Made by a program: the position numbers and the translations under genes. The notes beneath the pieces are model-generated. The model did no database searches. It saw nothing but the letters and a program-made list of their open reading frames with translations, and was not told where the DNA came from. A stretch of DNA of 64,000 nucleotides, from contig JAXGOI010000001.1 in NCBI GenBank assembly GCA_040767605.1, forward strand, positions 310,001 through 374,000, read 5' to 3'. Position 1 is the stretch's first letter. Each line of letters opens with the position of its first letter. This document shows, piece by piece, positions 1 through 8,488 of the stretch. This stretch comes from JAXGOI01 sp040767605. Its GTDB lineage: Bacteria; Bacillota; Dehalobacteriia; UBA4068.

Positions 1-1
1 A

Positions 2-547
2 TTGGGCCCCCAGGGTATAGGCGGTTTTATCGCCAATTCTAAAATAGCCCAAGCCGCCGAACCCCTGATAGACGGGGGAACCGGCAGCCTTTCGGAGATG
101 GAATATCAGCCCGCTTATATGCCGGATAAATTTGAAGCCGGAACCTTAAATATCCCCGGGGTTTATGGTTTAAACGCGGCCTTAAAATATTTAGAAAAAA
201 CCGGCCTTAAAACCATACAAGAGACGGAGCTTATGCTTTTGGAAAGATTTTTAGAAGGAGTACTTAATTTACCCAAACTGCGTATAATCGGCAAAAAAAC
301 CCTTGAAGGGAGAACAGCAATTGTCTCTTTGGATTTTCCCACCCTGGATAATGCCGCCGTTGCCTATGAGCTTGCCAAAGATTATGGCATAATGACCCGC
401 TGCGGTTTGCATTGCGCCCCTTCCGCCCATAAAACCCTGAACACCTTCCCCCAGGGCACGGTACGCTTCAGCTTCAGCCATTTTAATACTAAAAAAGAGA
501 TTGATTTTTGCCTTGAATGCATAAATAAAATTATTAAAAGCGCTTAA
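2..547 (+). CDS. Class V aminotransferase, cysteine desulfurase-like (5' cut by window edge)
   Basis: This is the C-terminal part of a fold-type I PLP enzyme related to cysteine desulfurases (SufS/CsdA-like). It begins in the conserved GPQGIGG segment that normally follows the PLP-binding lysine, so the Schiff-base lysine lies just outside the window. The segment RCGLHCAPSAHK carries the cysteine expected of the persulfide-forming residue, and the end (GTVRFSFSHFNTKKEID) is typical of the family. Known members take sulfur from cysteine for Fe-S or thio-cofactor assembly; whether this one does so is inference. No partner scaffold gene follows, and an intrinsic terminator closes the unit. Confidence 0.85.
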   Translation: MGPQGIGGFIANSKIAQAAEPLIDGGTGSLSEMEYQPAYMPDKFEAGTLNIPGVYGLNAALKYLEKTGLKTIQETELMLLERFLEGVLNLPKLRIIGKKTLEGRTAIVSLDFPTLDNAAVAYELAKDYGIMTRCGLHCAPSAHKTLNTFPQGTVRFSFSHFNTKKEIDFCLECINKIIKSA

Positions 548-576
548 AGATAAGTATAATCAACTAAATAAAATCT

Positions 577-604
577 AAAAGAGAGCCCAAAAGCTCTCTT
601 TTTT
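577..604 (+). terminator. Intrinsic terminator after the aminotransferase
   Basis: The hairpin AAAAGAGAGC / GCTCTCTTTT has a short CCAAAA loop and runs into a T tract 30 bases after the stop codon. Confidence 0.85.
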
Positions 605-718
605 AGATAAAAAATTAAATATTTAGGCAAATAATTTTAGTGAAAATTCTTACCGCCAAAGGTATAATTATTAAAGTATAATTTTTTAGTTAAAAGAATC
701 TTTATTACGGAGGTAAAT

Positions 719-2194
719 ATGGAAATACTTAAAGCTGGCCCTTTAAACAAATACGATACCTTAATTATCCCCTTTGATAATGAGCTGAAGCTTAATTGCC
801 AATTGGAAGAAATCCTTAGCCGGCCTGCTCTGGCCGCAATAAATGAAAAGCTTTTTAAAGGGGAATATGAAGAGATATTTACCTTAACAGCCTTAAATAA
901 GGATAAAATTATTAATCTTGTTTTACTGGGGCTGGGGGAAGCCAAAGACCTTAGCAACAGGGAGTTTTTTATTGCCTTTTCCAAGGCATTTTCCGCCTGC
1001 CGGGGGCTTAAAGCCCGCCGGATAAGGGTTTTATTGGATAATACCAAGGCTTATACCCATAAACATATTGTTGCGGAGAAAATCTGCGAAAGCGCCCTTT
1101 TAGCCAATTATGCCTTTAATTATTATAAAACCAAATTTACCCCCAATACCGTTGAAAAAATTGAATTTAAAACAGATTATCCGGGCTTTGATAAGGCTTT
1201 GGAAGAAGCTAAAATCTGCGGAGAGAGCATTATGCTCTCCCGGGATTTAATTAACCACCCCGCTATGTTTATGACTCCGGGGCAATTAGCCATAGAGGCA
1301 CAAAAGCTGGCGGGGGAAAATAATCTTGAAATAAGTGTATTTGATGAAGATAAAATAAAGGAATTGGGAATGAATGCCTTTCTTGCCGTGGGGCAGGGCT
1401 CCAAACATAAGCCTAAGCTAATTGTTATGCGCTATAACGGCAATAAAAAAAGCCGGGAAATTATTGGCCTTGTAGGCAAGGGCTTAATGTACGACAGCGG
1501 CGGCTATTGCCTTAAGCCCTATTCCGCACTGCCCTTTATGCATGGGGATATGGCCGGGGCCGCGGCGGTTATCGGGGCCATGAGGGCTATTGCCCGAATG
1601 AATTTTAAGGTTAATGCCGTGGGGGTAATTGCCGCCTGTGAAAATGTAATTTCTTCCGAGGCTTATTTACCCGGGGATATTATTAAATCCATGGCCGGTA
1701 AAAATATTGAGGTAAATAATTCCGATGCCGAAGGCCGGCTTACCCTGGCCGATGCCGTAACATATGCCATCCGGGAGGAAAAGGCCGCTAAAATAATTGA
1801 TATTGCCACTTTAACCGGGGCGGTTGTTGAAGCCCTGGGGAACAGAACAGCCGGGATAATTTCCAATAATGATAAGCTTGTTGAAACTGCCTTTGAGGCC
1901 TCAAAGGCCGCCTGTGAGAAGGTTTGGCGCCTGCCGGCGGATAAAGAGCTGAGACATGCTTTAAATTCCTGTATAGCCGATATTCGCAATTGTTCTTATG
2001 ACGGAAGCAATATTGGCGGCGGGGCAATTATGGGGGGCCTCTTTATTCAGGAATTTGTAGAGGAAAAACCCTGGATGCATATAGATATTGTAGGCACAGG
2101 CTGGGTAAGCCAGGATCTCCCCTATTGCACTAAAGGCGGCCTGGGCTACGGCACAAGTCTTTTAATTAATATTCTCAGGCTTTTAAGCGCCTGA
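719..2194 (+). CDS. pepA: Leucyl aminopeptidase (M17 family)
   Basis: A cytosolic dinuclear-metal exopeptidase that removes N-terminal residues, often leucine, from peptides. The 491 residues match the usual family length (about 480-500). The C-terminal catalytic half is intact: GKGLMYDSGG near residues 253-261 supplies a metal-binding lysine (about 254) and aspartate (about 259), HGDMAGAAA supplies a further aspartate, and the signature NSDAEGRL (residues 334-341) gives the Asp/Glu ligands and the catalytic arginine. The less conserved N-terminal domain covers roughly residues 1-160. A GGAGGT ribosome binding site lies 6-7 bases before the ATG. It stands alone between terminators. Confidence 0.93.
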   Translation: MEILKAGPLNKYDTLIIPFDNELKLNCQLEEILSRPALAAINEKLFKGEYEEIFTLTALNKDKIINLVLLGLGEAKDLSNREFFIAFSKAFSACRGLKARRIRVLLDNTKAYTHKHIVAEKICESALLANYAFNYYKTKFTPNTVEKIEFKTDYPGFDKALEEAKICGESIMLSRDLINHPAMFMTPGQLAIEAQKLAGENNLEISVFDEDKIKELGMNAFLAVGQGSKHKPKLIVMRYNGNKKSREIIGLVGKGLMYDSGGYCLKPYSALPFMHGDMAGAAAVIGAMRAIARMNFKVNAVGVIAACENVISSEAYLPGDIIKSMAGKNIEVNNSDAEGRLTLADAVTYAIREEKAAKIIDIATLTGAVVEALGNRTAGIISNNDKLVETAFEASKAACEKVWRLPADKELRHALNSCIADIRNCSYDGSNIGGGAIMGGLFIQEFVEEKPWMHIDIVGTGWVSQDLPYCTKGGLGYGTSLLINILRLLSA

Positions 2195-2258
2195 GAAATT
2201 TAAGAATTTTTAAAAATATCTGCCTTATGATATAAGGCTAAAAAAAAAATATAAAAAT

Positions 2259-2293
2259 ACCCCGCCAAAGTTATTTTATACCGGCGGGGTTTT
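2259..2293. terminator. Shared terminator of pepA and the convergent hydrolase
   Basis: The stem ACCCCGCC / GGCGGGGT has a 16-base loop and is followed by TTTT on the plus strand. On the minus strand it is followed by an A/T-rich U-type tract, so it can serve both convergent genes. Confidence 0.75.
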
Positions 2294-2352
2294 AAAATTC
2301 CGGGCAGAGTATTTTTAAATAAAAGCCGTAAAGCCTTAAGGCCGGGGGCCAA

Positions 2353-3441
2353 TTAATAGGCTAAAATACGGGCCGGGTTTTCAATTGTCATTTGCCTTAT
2401 GGCATATTCGGAAACCCCCAGGATTTCCCTTAAAGTCGGTATTGCAAAATTTGTTAAACGGCAATAACCCTCGCCGCCAAAGCGCCTTGTCATCATTTTG
2501 GCGCATAAATCTGTTCCTAAAACTATTTGCTTTGCATACCCCTGGCGGAGTAAAGCAATTAAGCCGCCTAATTTCTGCCAATCGGCAGCGCTTACCGAGG
2601 AGGCAAATTCAATATCCAGGCTATTGCCTAAAAAATCCAGGGAAATATTTATCCCCATATCTAAAAGAGCTTTAGCCACATCGAGCCTAAGCCCCCAGGA
2701 TTCCGGGTTTAGGGCTAGGGTTTTTAAATCCTCCTCTGCAAAAGTTGCGGAAATATGGGCAATAACGGCTCTGGAGGGGTCCATCCCCTCCTCCAGCAAA
2801 ATTTGGCCTATTTTTACGGCATCCCCGCCGATGCGGGAATTAGGGTGAACAGTAAGAGAAAGCCCTGTTTCCATCACTGCTCTGGCTGCGGCCCGCAGGG
2901 CTCTTTCCTCCCGGAGAGAAAAGCTGGAAATTCCGATTTTAATATGCCCGGGGAATATTCCTGTACCTTCAATGCCGTTTTTAATTTCATCTATTATAAT
3001 CTGATAATAGTCTTCAATATTTAGCTCTCTGTATTGGGGGGGCCAGGACCCTTCAATATAAAAACCGGTGGAGGGTATAACATTAACCCCGGTTTTTTGG
3101 GAAATTCTTTTAATGGCAGGCAAATTGCATCTTAAGCCTATGGCGCTTAATTCCAGCATTGATACCCCGCCGCTTTCTTTATAATCCATAACCTCATTTG
3201 TCATTAATTCTTCATCGTCAAGGCTAAGGCCGTCATAGGTTAAAATAAAATTTCTTTTTACCAAACCAATATTAGCAAGACAAAGAGGGTCTTCCGCCTT
3301 AATGGCGATATTTTTAGGAATACTGTTTGCAAAGCGGTCCCTTACAGGCTTGCCGCCATCCATCAGTATATGCTCATGCATGGAGGTAAAGCCTAAATCT
3401 TCTTTTTTAATTTCTCCCAGCACCGTCATAATTTTTGACAT
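2353..3441 (-). CDS. Phosphotriesterase-like metal-dependent hydrolase
   Basis: A TIM-barrel hydrolase of the amidohydrolase superfamily (PTE/PHP/lactonase branch). The 362 residues include the HxH metal motif (SMHEH near residue 21), the TGFY segment, GHIKIGIS with a lysine at the place of the bridging carboxylated residue, metal histidines in TVHPNS and VIAHIS, and the catalytic aspartate in VLGTDL. Family members hydrolyse lactones, phosphotriesters or related esters; the substrate here is unknown. The start is placed at MSKIMTVLG because an AGGGGGG site lies about 10 bases upstream. A 17-codon longer reading has no such support. The AraC gene lies upstream on the same strand, but a terminator separates them. 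Confidence 0.85.
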   Translation of the reverse strand: MSKIMTVLGEIKKEDLGFTSMHEHILMDGGKPVRDRFANSIPKNIAIKAEDPLCLANIGLVKRNFILTYDGLSLDDEELMTNEVMDYKESGGVSMLELSAIGLRCNLPAIKRISQKTGVNVIPSTGFYIEGSWPPQYRELNIEDYYQIIIDEIKNGIEGTGIFPGHIKIGISSFSLREERALRAAARAVMETGLSLTVHPNSRIGGDAVKIGQILLEEGMDPSRAVIAHISATFAEEDLKTLALNPESWGLRLDVAKALLDMGINISLDFLGNSLDIEFASSVSAADWQKLGGLIALLRQGYAKQIVLGTDLCAKMMTRRFGGEGYCRLTNFAIPTLREILGVSEYAIRQMTIENPARILAY

Positions 3442-3561
3442 ATTAAAGAACCCCCCTAAAAACTTTGAATTGAAAAATATATCAAACCCCAAGGCTAAAA
3501 ACTTAAAATTATTTATTAAGCTATTACGGCTTATAAAAACCTTTTGGCATATTCCGGCCTT

Positions 3562-3597
3562 AAAAAAAGCCTGCGGTAAATTAAACGCAAGCTCTTT
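3562..3597 (-). terminator. Intrinsic terminator after the AraC regulator
   Basis: On the minus strand AGCTTGCG pairs with CGCAGGCT (one G-T wobble) across a short loop and is followed by a run of T. Confidence 0.75.
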
Positions 3598-3618
3598 ATT
3601 TTAGGGCAGATAAATATT

Positions 3619-5013
3619 TTAAACTATATCGTCAATCTCATTTATATCCCCAATATTGTTAATGCCTTCAATATTATTAACACCTTCAATATTGACAATA
3701 TCCTCTAAATCATTGCTATTGATACCATCGCTATAGGTATTTGCATACTGCTTGGGGGAAATTCCCATGGCCTTTTTAAATACGGTGCAAAAATAGCTGG
3801 CGCTGCCAAAGCCCACCTGCCCCGCGACATTTTCTATGGATAAATTATTCTGCAATAAAAGCTTTTTGGATTTTTCTACCCTGAAATTGCAAAGGTATTG
3901 ATTAAAGGATAAGCCGTACACCTGCTTAAAAAGTCTGCCGAAATGATAAGGGCTGTAATGGCAGAGGTTTGCCGCCTTAAGCAAATTAAAATCACTCTCG
4001 CAATAATGGTTTTTAAAGCATTCATCCACAAAGGCGGTAATTTTATCATTAGGAGTTTGATGATTCCTTTTAAGGCAGGTAAGAATTTCCTCACAAAATA
4101 TTTTAAGTGTTTTCTCCATTGTAGATATAAAATTACTGTTTAAAATACTTTTTATTGCCTTAAGGCTTAATAAATCCAGCTCGGCTTTATCTATACCAAA
4201 ATCAAGATAATATTCAGACATATGATTAATAAGCTTAACCATATGCAGGCGAACATCCACCGAGGATTTATTTGTATCGCAAATATATTTAATCAGGTCA
4301 TCTATTGCCCTGAGGCAGCCGGCATGGTTTAAAAAATCAAGATTTGTAATAATTTGAGAGGTGAAAATATCAATATCGGTATTAATGATTTGTTCTTCTT
4401 GAAGATTCTCTTCTTCATTCCAAAAAGAGTAAATGCCTTTGCCCAAGCGCCAATTTCTGCTTAGAGCCTCCTTGCATTCCATATAAGCTTTGGGAAAGCG
4501 GCTGTAATTATTGGAAAAATTACTTATGCCGATAGATATACTTTCCGCAGTATGGCTTTTAACATTATTAATAAAACTCTCCGCTAAAGAGCTTAAATAT
4601 TTGCGGGTATCCGGAGCGTTAATATCTTTGCCCTCCAGGCATAAAAATAAGGCAATGGTATCCCGGCCTAAAAAAGATGCCACAACCCCCTGAATATTAT
4701 TTTCTTCCATGGTTTTATGTATATCATTAAAAATAGCGGCCTTTCTGGTATAAGAATTATACTCGGGAAAGGTTTTATAAATATCATTATAATCATCCAC
4801 CCTGGCTAAAAACAAAATGGTGGGGAATGTCTTAAGCTTTAAAAGAGACATAATTTCAGGGATATTTTCTTGTTTTAAATTACCGTATATAAGGCTGTAG
4901 GCAAATTCTACGGAATAAATTATATAATTATCTTTGCATAAATAGGGGTTATAGCGTCGAAAAAGGTTGGGAATATCTACCTGTTTTTCAAGGTGCTTAA
5001 TTTGTTTACCCAT
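3619..5013 (-). CDS. AraC-family transcriptional regulator with GGDEF-like sensor region
   Basis: A DNA-binding regulator of about 464 residues. The C-terminal AraC double helix-turn-helix covers about residues 335-425 (FNLLKAANLCHYSPYHFGRLFK, then ENVAGQVGFGSASYFCTVFKKAMGISPKQY). The N-terminal 200 residues resemble the degenerate GGDEF/CdaR-like region seen in YesN-type regulators (SISIGISNFS). No membrane segment is evident. The start is placed at MGKQIKHL, where AAAGGA lies 8 bases upstream. The protein ends in an unusual tail of degenerate repeats (NIEGVN, NIEGIN, NIGDIN) made by an 18-bp DNA repeat. The target is unknown; the adjacent hydrolase gene is one candidate. Confidence 0.85.
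   Translation of the reverse strand: MGKQIKHLEKQVDIPNLFRRYNPYLCKDNYIIYSVEFAYSLIYGNLKQENIPEIMSLLKLKTFPTILFLARVDDYNDIYKTFPEYNSYTRKAAIFNDIHKTMEENNIQGVVASFLGRDTIALFLCLEGKDINAPDTRKYLSSLAESFINNVKSHTAESISIGISNFSNNYSRFPKAYMECKEALSRNWRLGKGIYSFWNEEENLQEEQIINTDIDIFTSQIITNLDFLNHAGCLRAIDDLIKYICDTNKSSVDVRLHMVKLINHMSEYYLDFGIDKAELDLLSLKAIKSILNSNFISTMEKTLKIFCEEILTCLKRNHQTPNDKITAFVDECFKNHYCESDFNLLKAANLCHYSPYHFGRLFKQVYGLSFNQYLCNFRVEKSKKLLLQNNLSIENVAGQVGFGSASYFCTVFKKAMGISPKQYANTYSDGINSNDLEDIVNIEGVNNIEGINNIGDINEIDDIV
3651..3704 (-). repeat. Three 18-bp tandem units in the AraC gene 3' end
   Basis: Three successive 18-bp units (3651-3668, 3669-3686, 3687-3704), each starting CAATATT on the plus strand, encode the asparagine/isoleucine-rich C-terminal tail. 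The first two are nearly identical and the third is degenerate. Confidence 0.8.
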
Positions 5014-5384
5014 AAATATCAATCCTTTCTCATAGGCAAAATAAATCAAGGCCGTTTTAAATACTCTTTAAAAATTTTATAAAGCCTAAAAACATATAGG
5101 CCCGGCCGAAGCCGGCCGCAACTTAAATCTATAATTATTGCGCTTAAATTTCCGGCTCAAGATTTTAATTTAAGCAGTATAAGTTTTCGCCCAATTTGCA
5201 CTATTGCCTCTCTATTATTTTACCATTCTTAGGGGGGCTGTCAATATTTTAAAAAATTAAAGGCTTAATATTATTAAAACCCGGGAGAAGATCTTTTAAT
5301 GGGCTTTATTATTTAACCTAAAAAAGTAAAAGTAAACTGCAAAAGCAAACCCCCAAAACCCCGGGTAGAACAGCCTAAATCCCT
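5014..5384. other. Intergenic region between the AraC and DEAD-box genes
   Basis: No gene is visible in these roughly 370 bases. They must hold the araC-type gene promoter on the minus strand; a weak candidate is TTGAGC near 5160 with an A/T-rich -10 beyond it. A GC-rich hairpin (CCGGC CGAA GCCGG near 5103-5118) lies in the presumed leader. Near 5373-5395 a GCCTAA / TTAGGC inverted repeat overlaps the end of the helicase gene. Confidence 0.5.
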
Positions 5385-7049
5385 TTAACTTAGGCCTTTT
5401 TTATTTAAATAGCCCCTCGGCCTTTTAAAATCTTTTTTATCTATATCCGCCCTTTTTCTTTTGCCTGCCCTGTCTACGGCAACCCTTCTCCCCCTATAAT
5501 TAAAGCCTTTTAAAGATTTTATTATATCCTCTGCATATTCCTCCGGCACATCAAAAAAGGTAAATTGGCGGTGAATATCTATTGAACCGATTTCCCTGCC
5601 GGATAAGGGGGTTTTAGAGGTTAAAATCTGGAGTATGGTTTTTGGCTGAAGATTATCCATAGAGCCAATATTCATAAAAAGCCGCACCATATTGCCTTTA
5701 AAGCGTTTTTTAGGGTAGGCTTCGTCTAAATCCCCCACCTCATATTTTCTCTCTAAATCATCAAAAGCAAGTTTAAAAAGAACCGCGGCAATATCCAGGC
5801 TTGTGGCATCCTCACATTCATTTAAAATACTCTCTACCGCTTTTTTATATTTATTAAAGCCCCCTGCCTTAACAAGCTCACTTACCTGTTTTAAGGCTAT
5901 CTCCAGCTTAATTTTTTCAATATCGGAAATACTGGGGGGCTTCATTTGAGAAATAACGGATTTTGTATACCTTTGTATATCCTTTAATTTATAAATATCT
6001 CTGCCGAAGGCAAAGGAATAGGATGTGCCCTTTTTACCGGCCCGGGCTGTTCTGCCTATTCTGTGAACATAATATTCGCAGTCGCCTGGGATATCATAAT
6101 TAAAAACCGCCTCAATATTATTAATATCAATCCCCCTGGCAGCCACATCCGTTGCAATCAGGATATTAATCCCCCCTGTGCGGAATTTTGCCATAACCCT
6201 GTCCCGCTCGGATTGCTTTAAATCCCCATGGAGGGCCTCCGCCAGATATCCCCTTTCCTGCAGTGCGCTTGCAAGGGCATCCACTCTTTTTTTTGTATTA
6301 CAAAATACCAGGCTCAGCTTAATATTTTTAGCGTCGATTAAACGGCAAAGCAATTCCAGCTTAGAGGATTCCCTAACCTCCAGATAGTATTGCTCTATAC
6401 TTGGAATTGTTAATTCATTATGCACCGTCAATATTTTTTTAGGGTTTTTTAAATAAAGGGCGGCAATTTCTAAAATCTCTTTAGATAAAGTTGCGGAAAA
6501 TAAAAGAGTTTGCCTGTTTTTAGGGAGGTCTTCTAAAATTATATCAATATCCTCCCTAAAACCCATATTGAGCATTTCATCCGCTTCATCTAAAATCAAA
6601 AGCTTTAAATTCTCAAGCTTCAGGGTATGCCTTCTTAAATGGTCCATAATTCTTCCCGGGGTACCGATAATTATTTGAGGCCTGTCCTTTAAGGCCGTTA
6701 TCTGCCTTTCTATTGGCTGCCCGCCGTAAATGGGCAATACCTTTACCTGTTTTTTATATTTTGCCACGGCTTTTATCTCTTGGGCTACCTGTATGGCAAG
6801 CTCTCTGGTGGGGCAGAGAGCCAAAACCTGCACCCCTGAAATATCCGGCTCAATAATTTCTACAGCCGGTATGCCGAAGGCACAGGTTTTACCGGTGCCG
6901 GTTTGAGCCTGGCCGATAATATCCCGCCCGGCAAGTATTTGGGGTATTGCATTGTATTGAATGGGAGTTGCCTCCTCAAAGCCCATTTCAACTAAGGCTT
7001 TTTGAATTTGGGGGGATAATTCCAATTCTTTAAAAAATAAGTTGTCCAT
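5385..7049 (-). CDS. deaD: DEAD-box ATP-dependent RNA helicase with DbpA-type RNA-binding domain
   Basis: An ATP-dependent RNA duplex unwinder of the CshA/DeaD group, acting in ribosome assembly or RNA turnover. Motifs in order: Q motif ATPIQ, Walker A AQTGTGKT, PTRELA, TPGR, DEAD box, SAT, and HRIGRTARAG, all within about residues 1-370. The C-terminal 75-80 residues (LSGREIGSIDIHRQFTFFDV onwards) form the DbpA RNA-binding domain, followed by a basic tail rich in Lys/Arg. The length of 554 residues is typical. The gene appears monocistronic. Whether the protein recognises a specific RNA such as 23S rRNA cannot be told from sequence alone. Confidence 0.92.
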   Translation of the reverse strand: MDNLFFKELELSPQIQKALVEMGFEEATPIQYNAIPQILAGRDIIGQAQTGTGKTCAFGIPAVEIIEPDISGVQVLALCPTRELAIQVAQEIKAVAKYKKQVKVLPIYGGQPIERQITALKDRPQIIIGTPGRIMDHLRRHTLKLENLKLLILDEADEMLNMGFREDIDIILEDLPKNRQTLLFSATLSKEILEIAALYLKNPKKILTVHNELTIPSIEQYYLEVRESSKLELLCRLIDAKNIKLSLVFCNTKKRVDALASALQERGYLAEALHGDLKQSERDRVMAKFRTGGINILIATDVAARGIDINNIEAVFNYDIPGDCEYYVHRIGRTARAGKKGTSYSFAFGRDIYKLKDIQRYTKSVISQMKPPSISDIEKIKLEIALKQVSELVKAGGFNKYKKAVESILNECEDATSLDIAAVLFKLAFDDLERKYEVGDLDEAYPKKRFKGNMVRLFMNIGSMDNLQPKTILQILTSKTPLSGREIGSIDIHRQFTFFDVPEEYAEDIIKSLKGFNYRGRRVAVDRAGKRKRADIDKKDFKRPRGYLNKKGLS

Positions 7050-7235
7050 TAAATTGTTTTAATTCCCTTCGGTTTTAATTTGTTTTTAATTACCCTTATT
7101 ATACTCTATTTTTTAATATAAGGGGAATTTATTTATAAACCAGGCTTTTATTAGGGAGTTTATCTCTTTTAAAGCTAAATAATCCCTGGCACAAAAAGGA
7201 ATTTTAGAAGGGAAATAGAATATAGTTGAAGAAAA

Positions 7236-7257
7236 TATAATCTAGGAATAATTCCTA
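7236..7257 (+). promoter_or_regulatory. Candidate promoter -10 and palindromic operator upstream of rubrerythrin
   Basis: TATAAT (7236-7241) is followed directly by the palindrome TAGGAAT-A-ATTCCTA (7243-7257), the position of a repressor site over the transcription start. The rest of 7050-7384 shows no gene. A peroxide- or metal-responsive repressor is a guess based on the downstream gene. Confidence 0.5.
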
Positions 7258-7384
7258 AAAGTGGGGAGTTTATCCGGCTTTAGCGCCGCTGTATTTATTC
7301 TCCGCTATTCTTAGCTTTTTAAGTTTAATTTAGGGATTTTCAGGATATATTAAATAAAACAAAAACTAACTTGGAGGTAAAAAA

Positions 7385-7879
7385 ATGACAGAACAAAAAA
7401 CCCTGAAGAATTTAATGGAAGCTTTTAAAGGCGAGGCTGAGGCTAACAGAAAATACCTGGCATACGCAAAAAAGGCCGAATCAGACGGCAAAATTAATGC
7501 GGCCAAGCTTTTTAAAGCCGCCTCCGACGCCGAAACCATACATGCTTTAAAGCATTTTCAGGTTGCCGGCAAAGTGGGCACAACTGCGGAAAATCTTAAA
7601 GACGCAGTATTGGGAGAAACCCATGAATTTAAAGATATGTACCCGGATTTTGTAAAAACATCCGAAGAAGAGGGAAATAAAGCCGCTCTTGCTTCATTTA
7701 ATTTTGCCATGAAGGCTGAGGAAGTCCATGCCAGATTATATCAGGAAGCTTTGGAAAACTTAGATGAAAGCGAAGAGATTTTTTATTATCTCTGCCCTGT
7801 TTGCGGCAATATTGAAAAATCCGTTCCCGAAAAATGCTTTATTTGCGGGGCCCCGGGCTCTAAATTTATAAAATATTAG
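7385..7879 (+). CDS. rbr: Rubrerythrin
   Basis: A non-haem di-iron peroxidase that protects anaerobes from hydrogen peroxide. The 164 residues contain the ferritin-like four-helix domain (FKGEAEANRKYLAYAKKAE near residue 14, ASDAETIHALKHF, FAMKAEEVHARLY), supplying the glutamate/histidine ligands. A C-terminal rubredoxin-like iron site has two CxxC pairs (CPVCGN and CFICGAPG). A strong GGAGGT ribosome binding site precedes the ATG. The long leader carries a palindrome that may be an operator. Confidence 0.95.
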   Translation: MTEQKTLKNLMEAFKGEAEANRKYLAYAKKAESDGKINAAKLFKAASDAETIHALKHFQVAGKVGTTAENLKDAVLGETHEFKDMYPDFVKTSEEEGNKAALASFNFAMKAEEVHARLYQEALENLDESEEIFYYLCPVCGNIEKSVPEKCFICGAPGSKFIKY

Positions 7880-8074
7880 CTTTTAAGGGCTATTTATAAG
7901 CGCTTAACCCCTTTAAAGCAAATAATTGCAATTTTATCCTCAAATTTAAAATGGCTATTTATTGGCCTTTCTGCTAAAATAGGTATAAGTTTAATATTTC
8001 AGGCTAATTAATTATAATAGCTTTATTATAATTCTTTTTATTAGCCAAAAATAGCTCATGGAGGTAGAAATTTT

Positions 8075-8392
8075 ATGGTAAGAGATGTTAAAATTACTGT
8101 TTTAAAGAGGCTTGCCCCCGAGGATATTTACAATGAATACGCCGCCCCCGGCCTTCCCCCCCTTTGCAATGTACATAAAGAGGGAGATGTTTTTATAGCC
8201 GTAGGGGGAGATGTAGCGCCGGAAGGCCTTTGCAGCTCCGCATGGCGGGATATGGAAAAATTCGCCTTTGCCCTGGCCCATGGGGCGGGAGGCTTTTGGG
8301 AAGGCTGGGTAGGGCCCAGAAACACCGCTATTGTCAGCTGTGATGACGGCCTTCGCCCGGTTATCTTTAAACTGGAAGCCATAGATAAATAA
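8075..8392 (+). CDS. TIGR04076 family protein
   Basis: A 105-residue protein of a small conserved family of unknown function that is frequent in anaerobes. It shows the family pattern: VKITVLKR at the start, an EGDVFIAVGG strand, PEGLCSSAWRDM with a conserved cysteine, and CDDGLRPVIFKLE at the end. It has no signal peptide or membrane segment. GGAGGT lies 9 bases before the ATG. It is followed by a terminator, so it is probably transcribed alone. Confidence 0.85.
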   Translation: MVRDVKITVLKRLAPEDIYNEYAAPGLPPLCNVHKEGDVFIAVGGDVAPEGLCSSAWRDMEKFAFALAHGAGGFWEGWVGPRNTAIVSCDDGLRPVIFKLEAIDK

Positions 8393-8425
8393 TTCCTTTA
8401 CATAATATCCCATATTAAACAGATA

Positions 8426-8455
8426 AAAAGAGCCGGGGGATTAACGGCTCTTTTT
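8426..8455 (+). terminator. Intrinsic terminator
   Basis: AAAAGAGCCG pairs with CGGCTCTTTT across a 9-base loop and ends in a T run. Confidence 0.88.
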
Positions 8456-8488
8456 ATATATTAATTTAGTGAACCGGGAGGCTATAAA

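Noticed and set aside
7900..8074. Small gene between rubrerythrin and the TIGR04076 gene
   Set aside because: Only A/T-rich sequence without an ORF with a ribosome binding site was seen.
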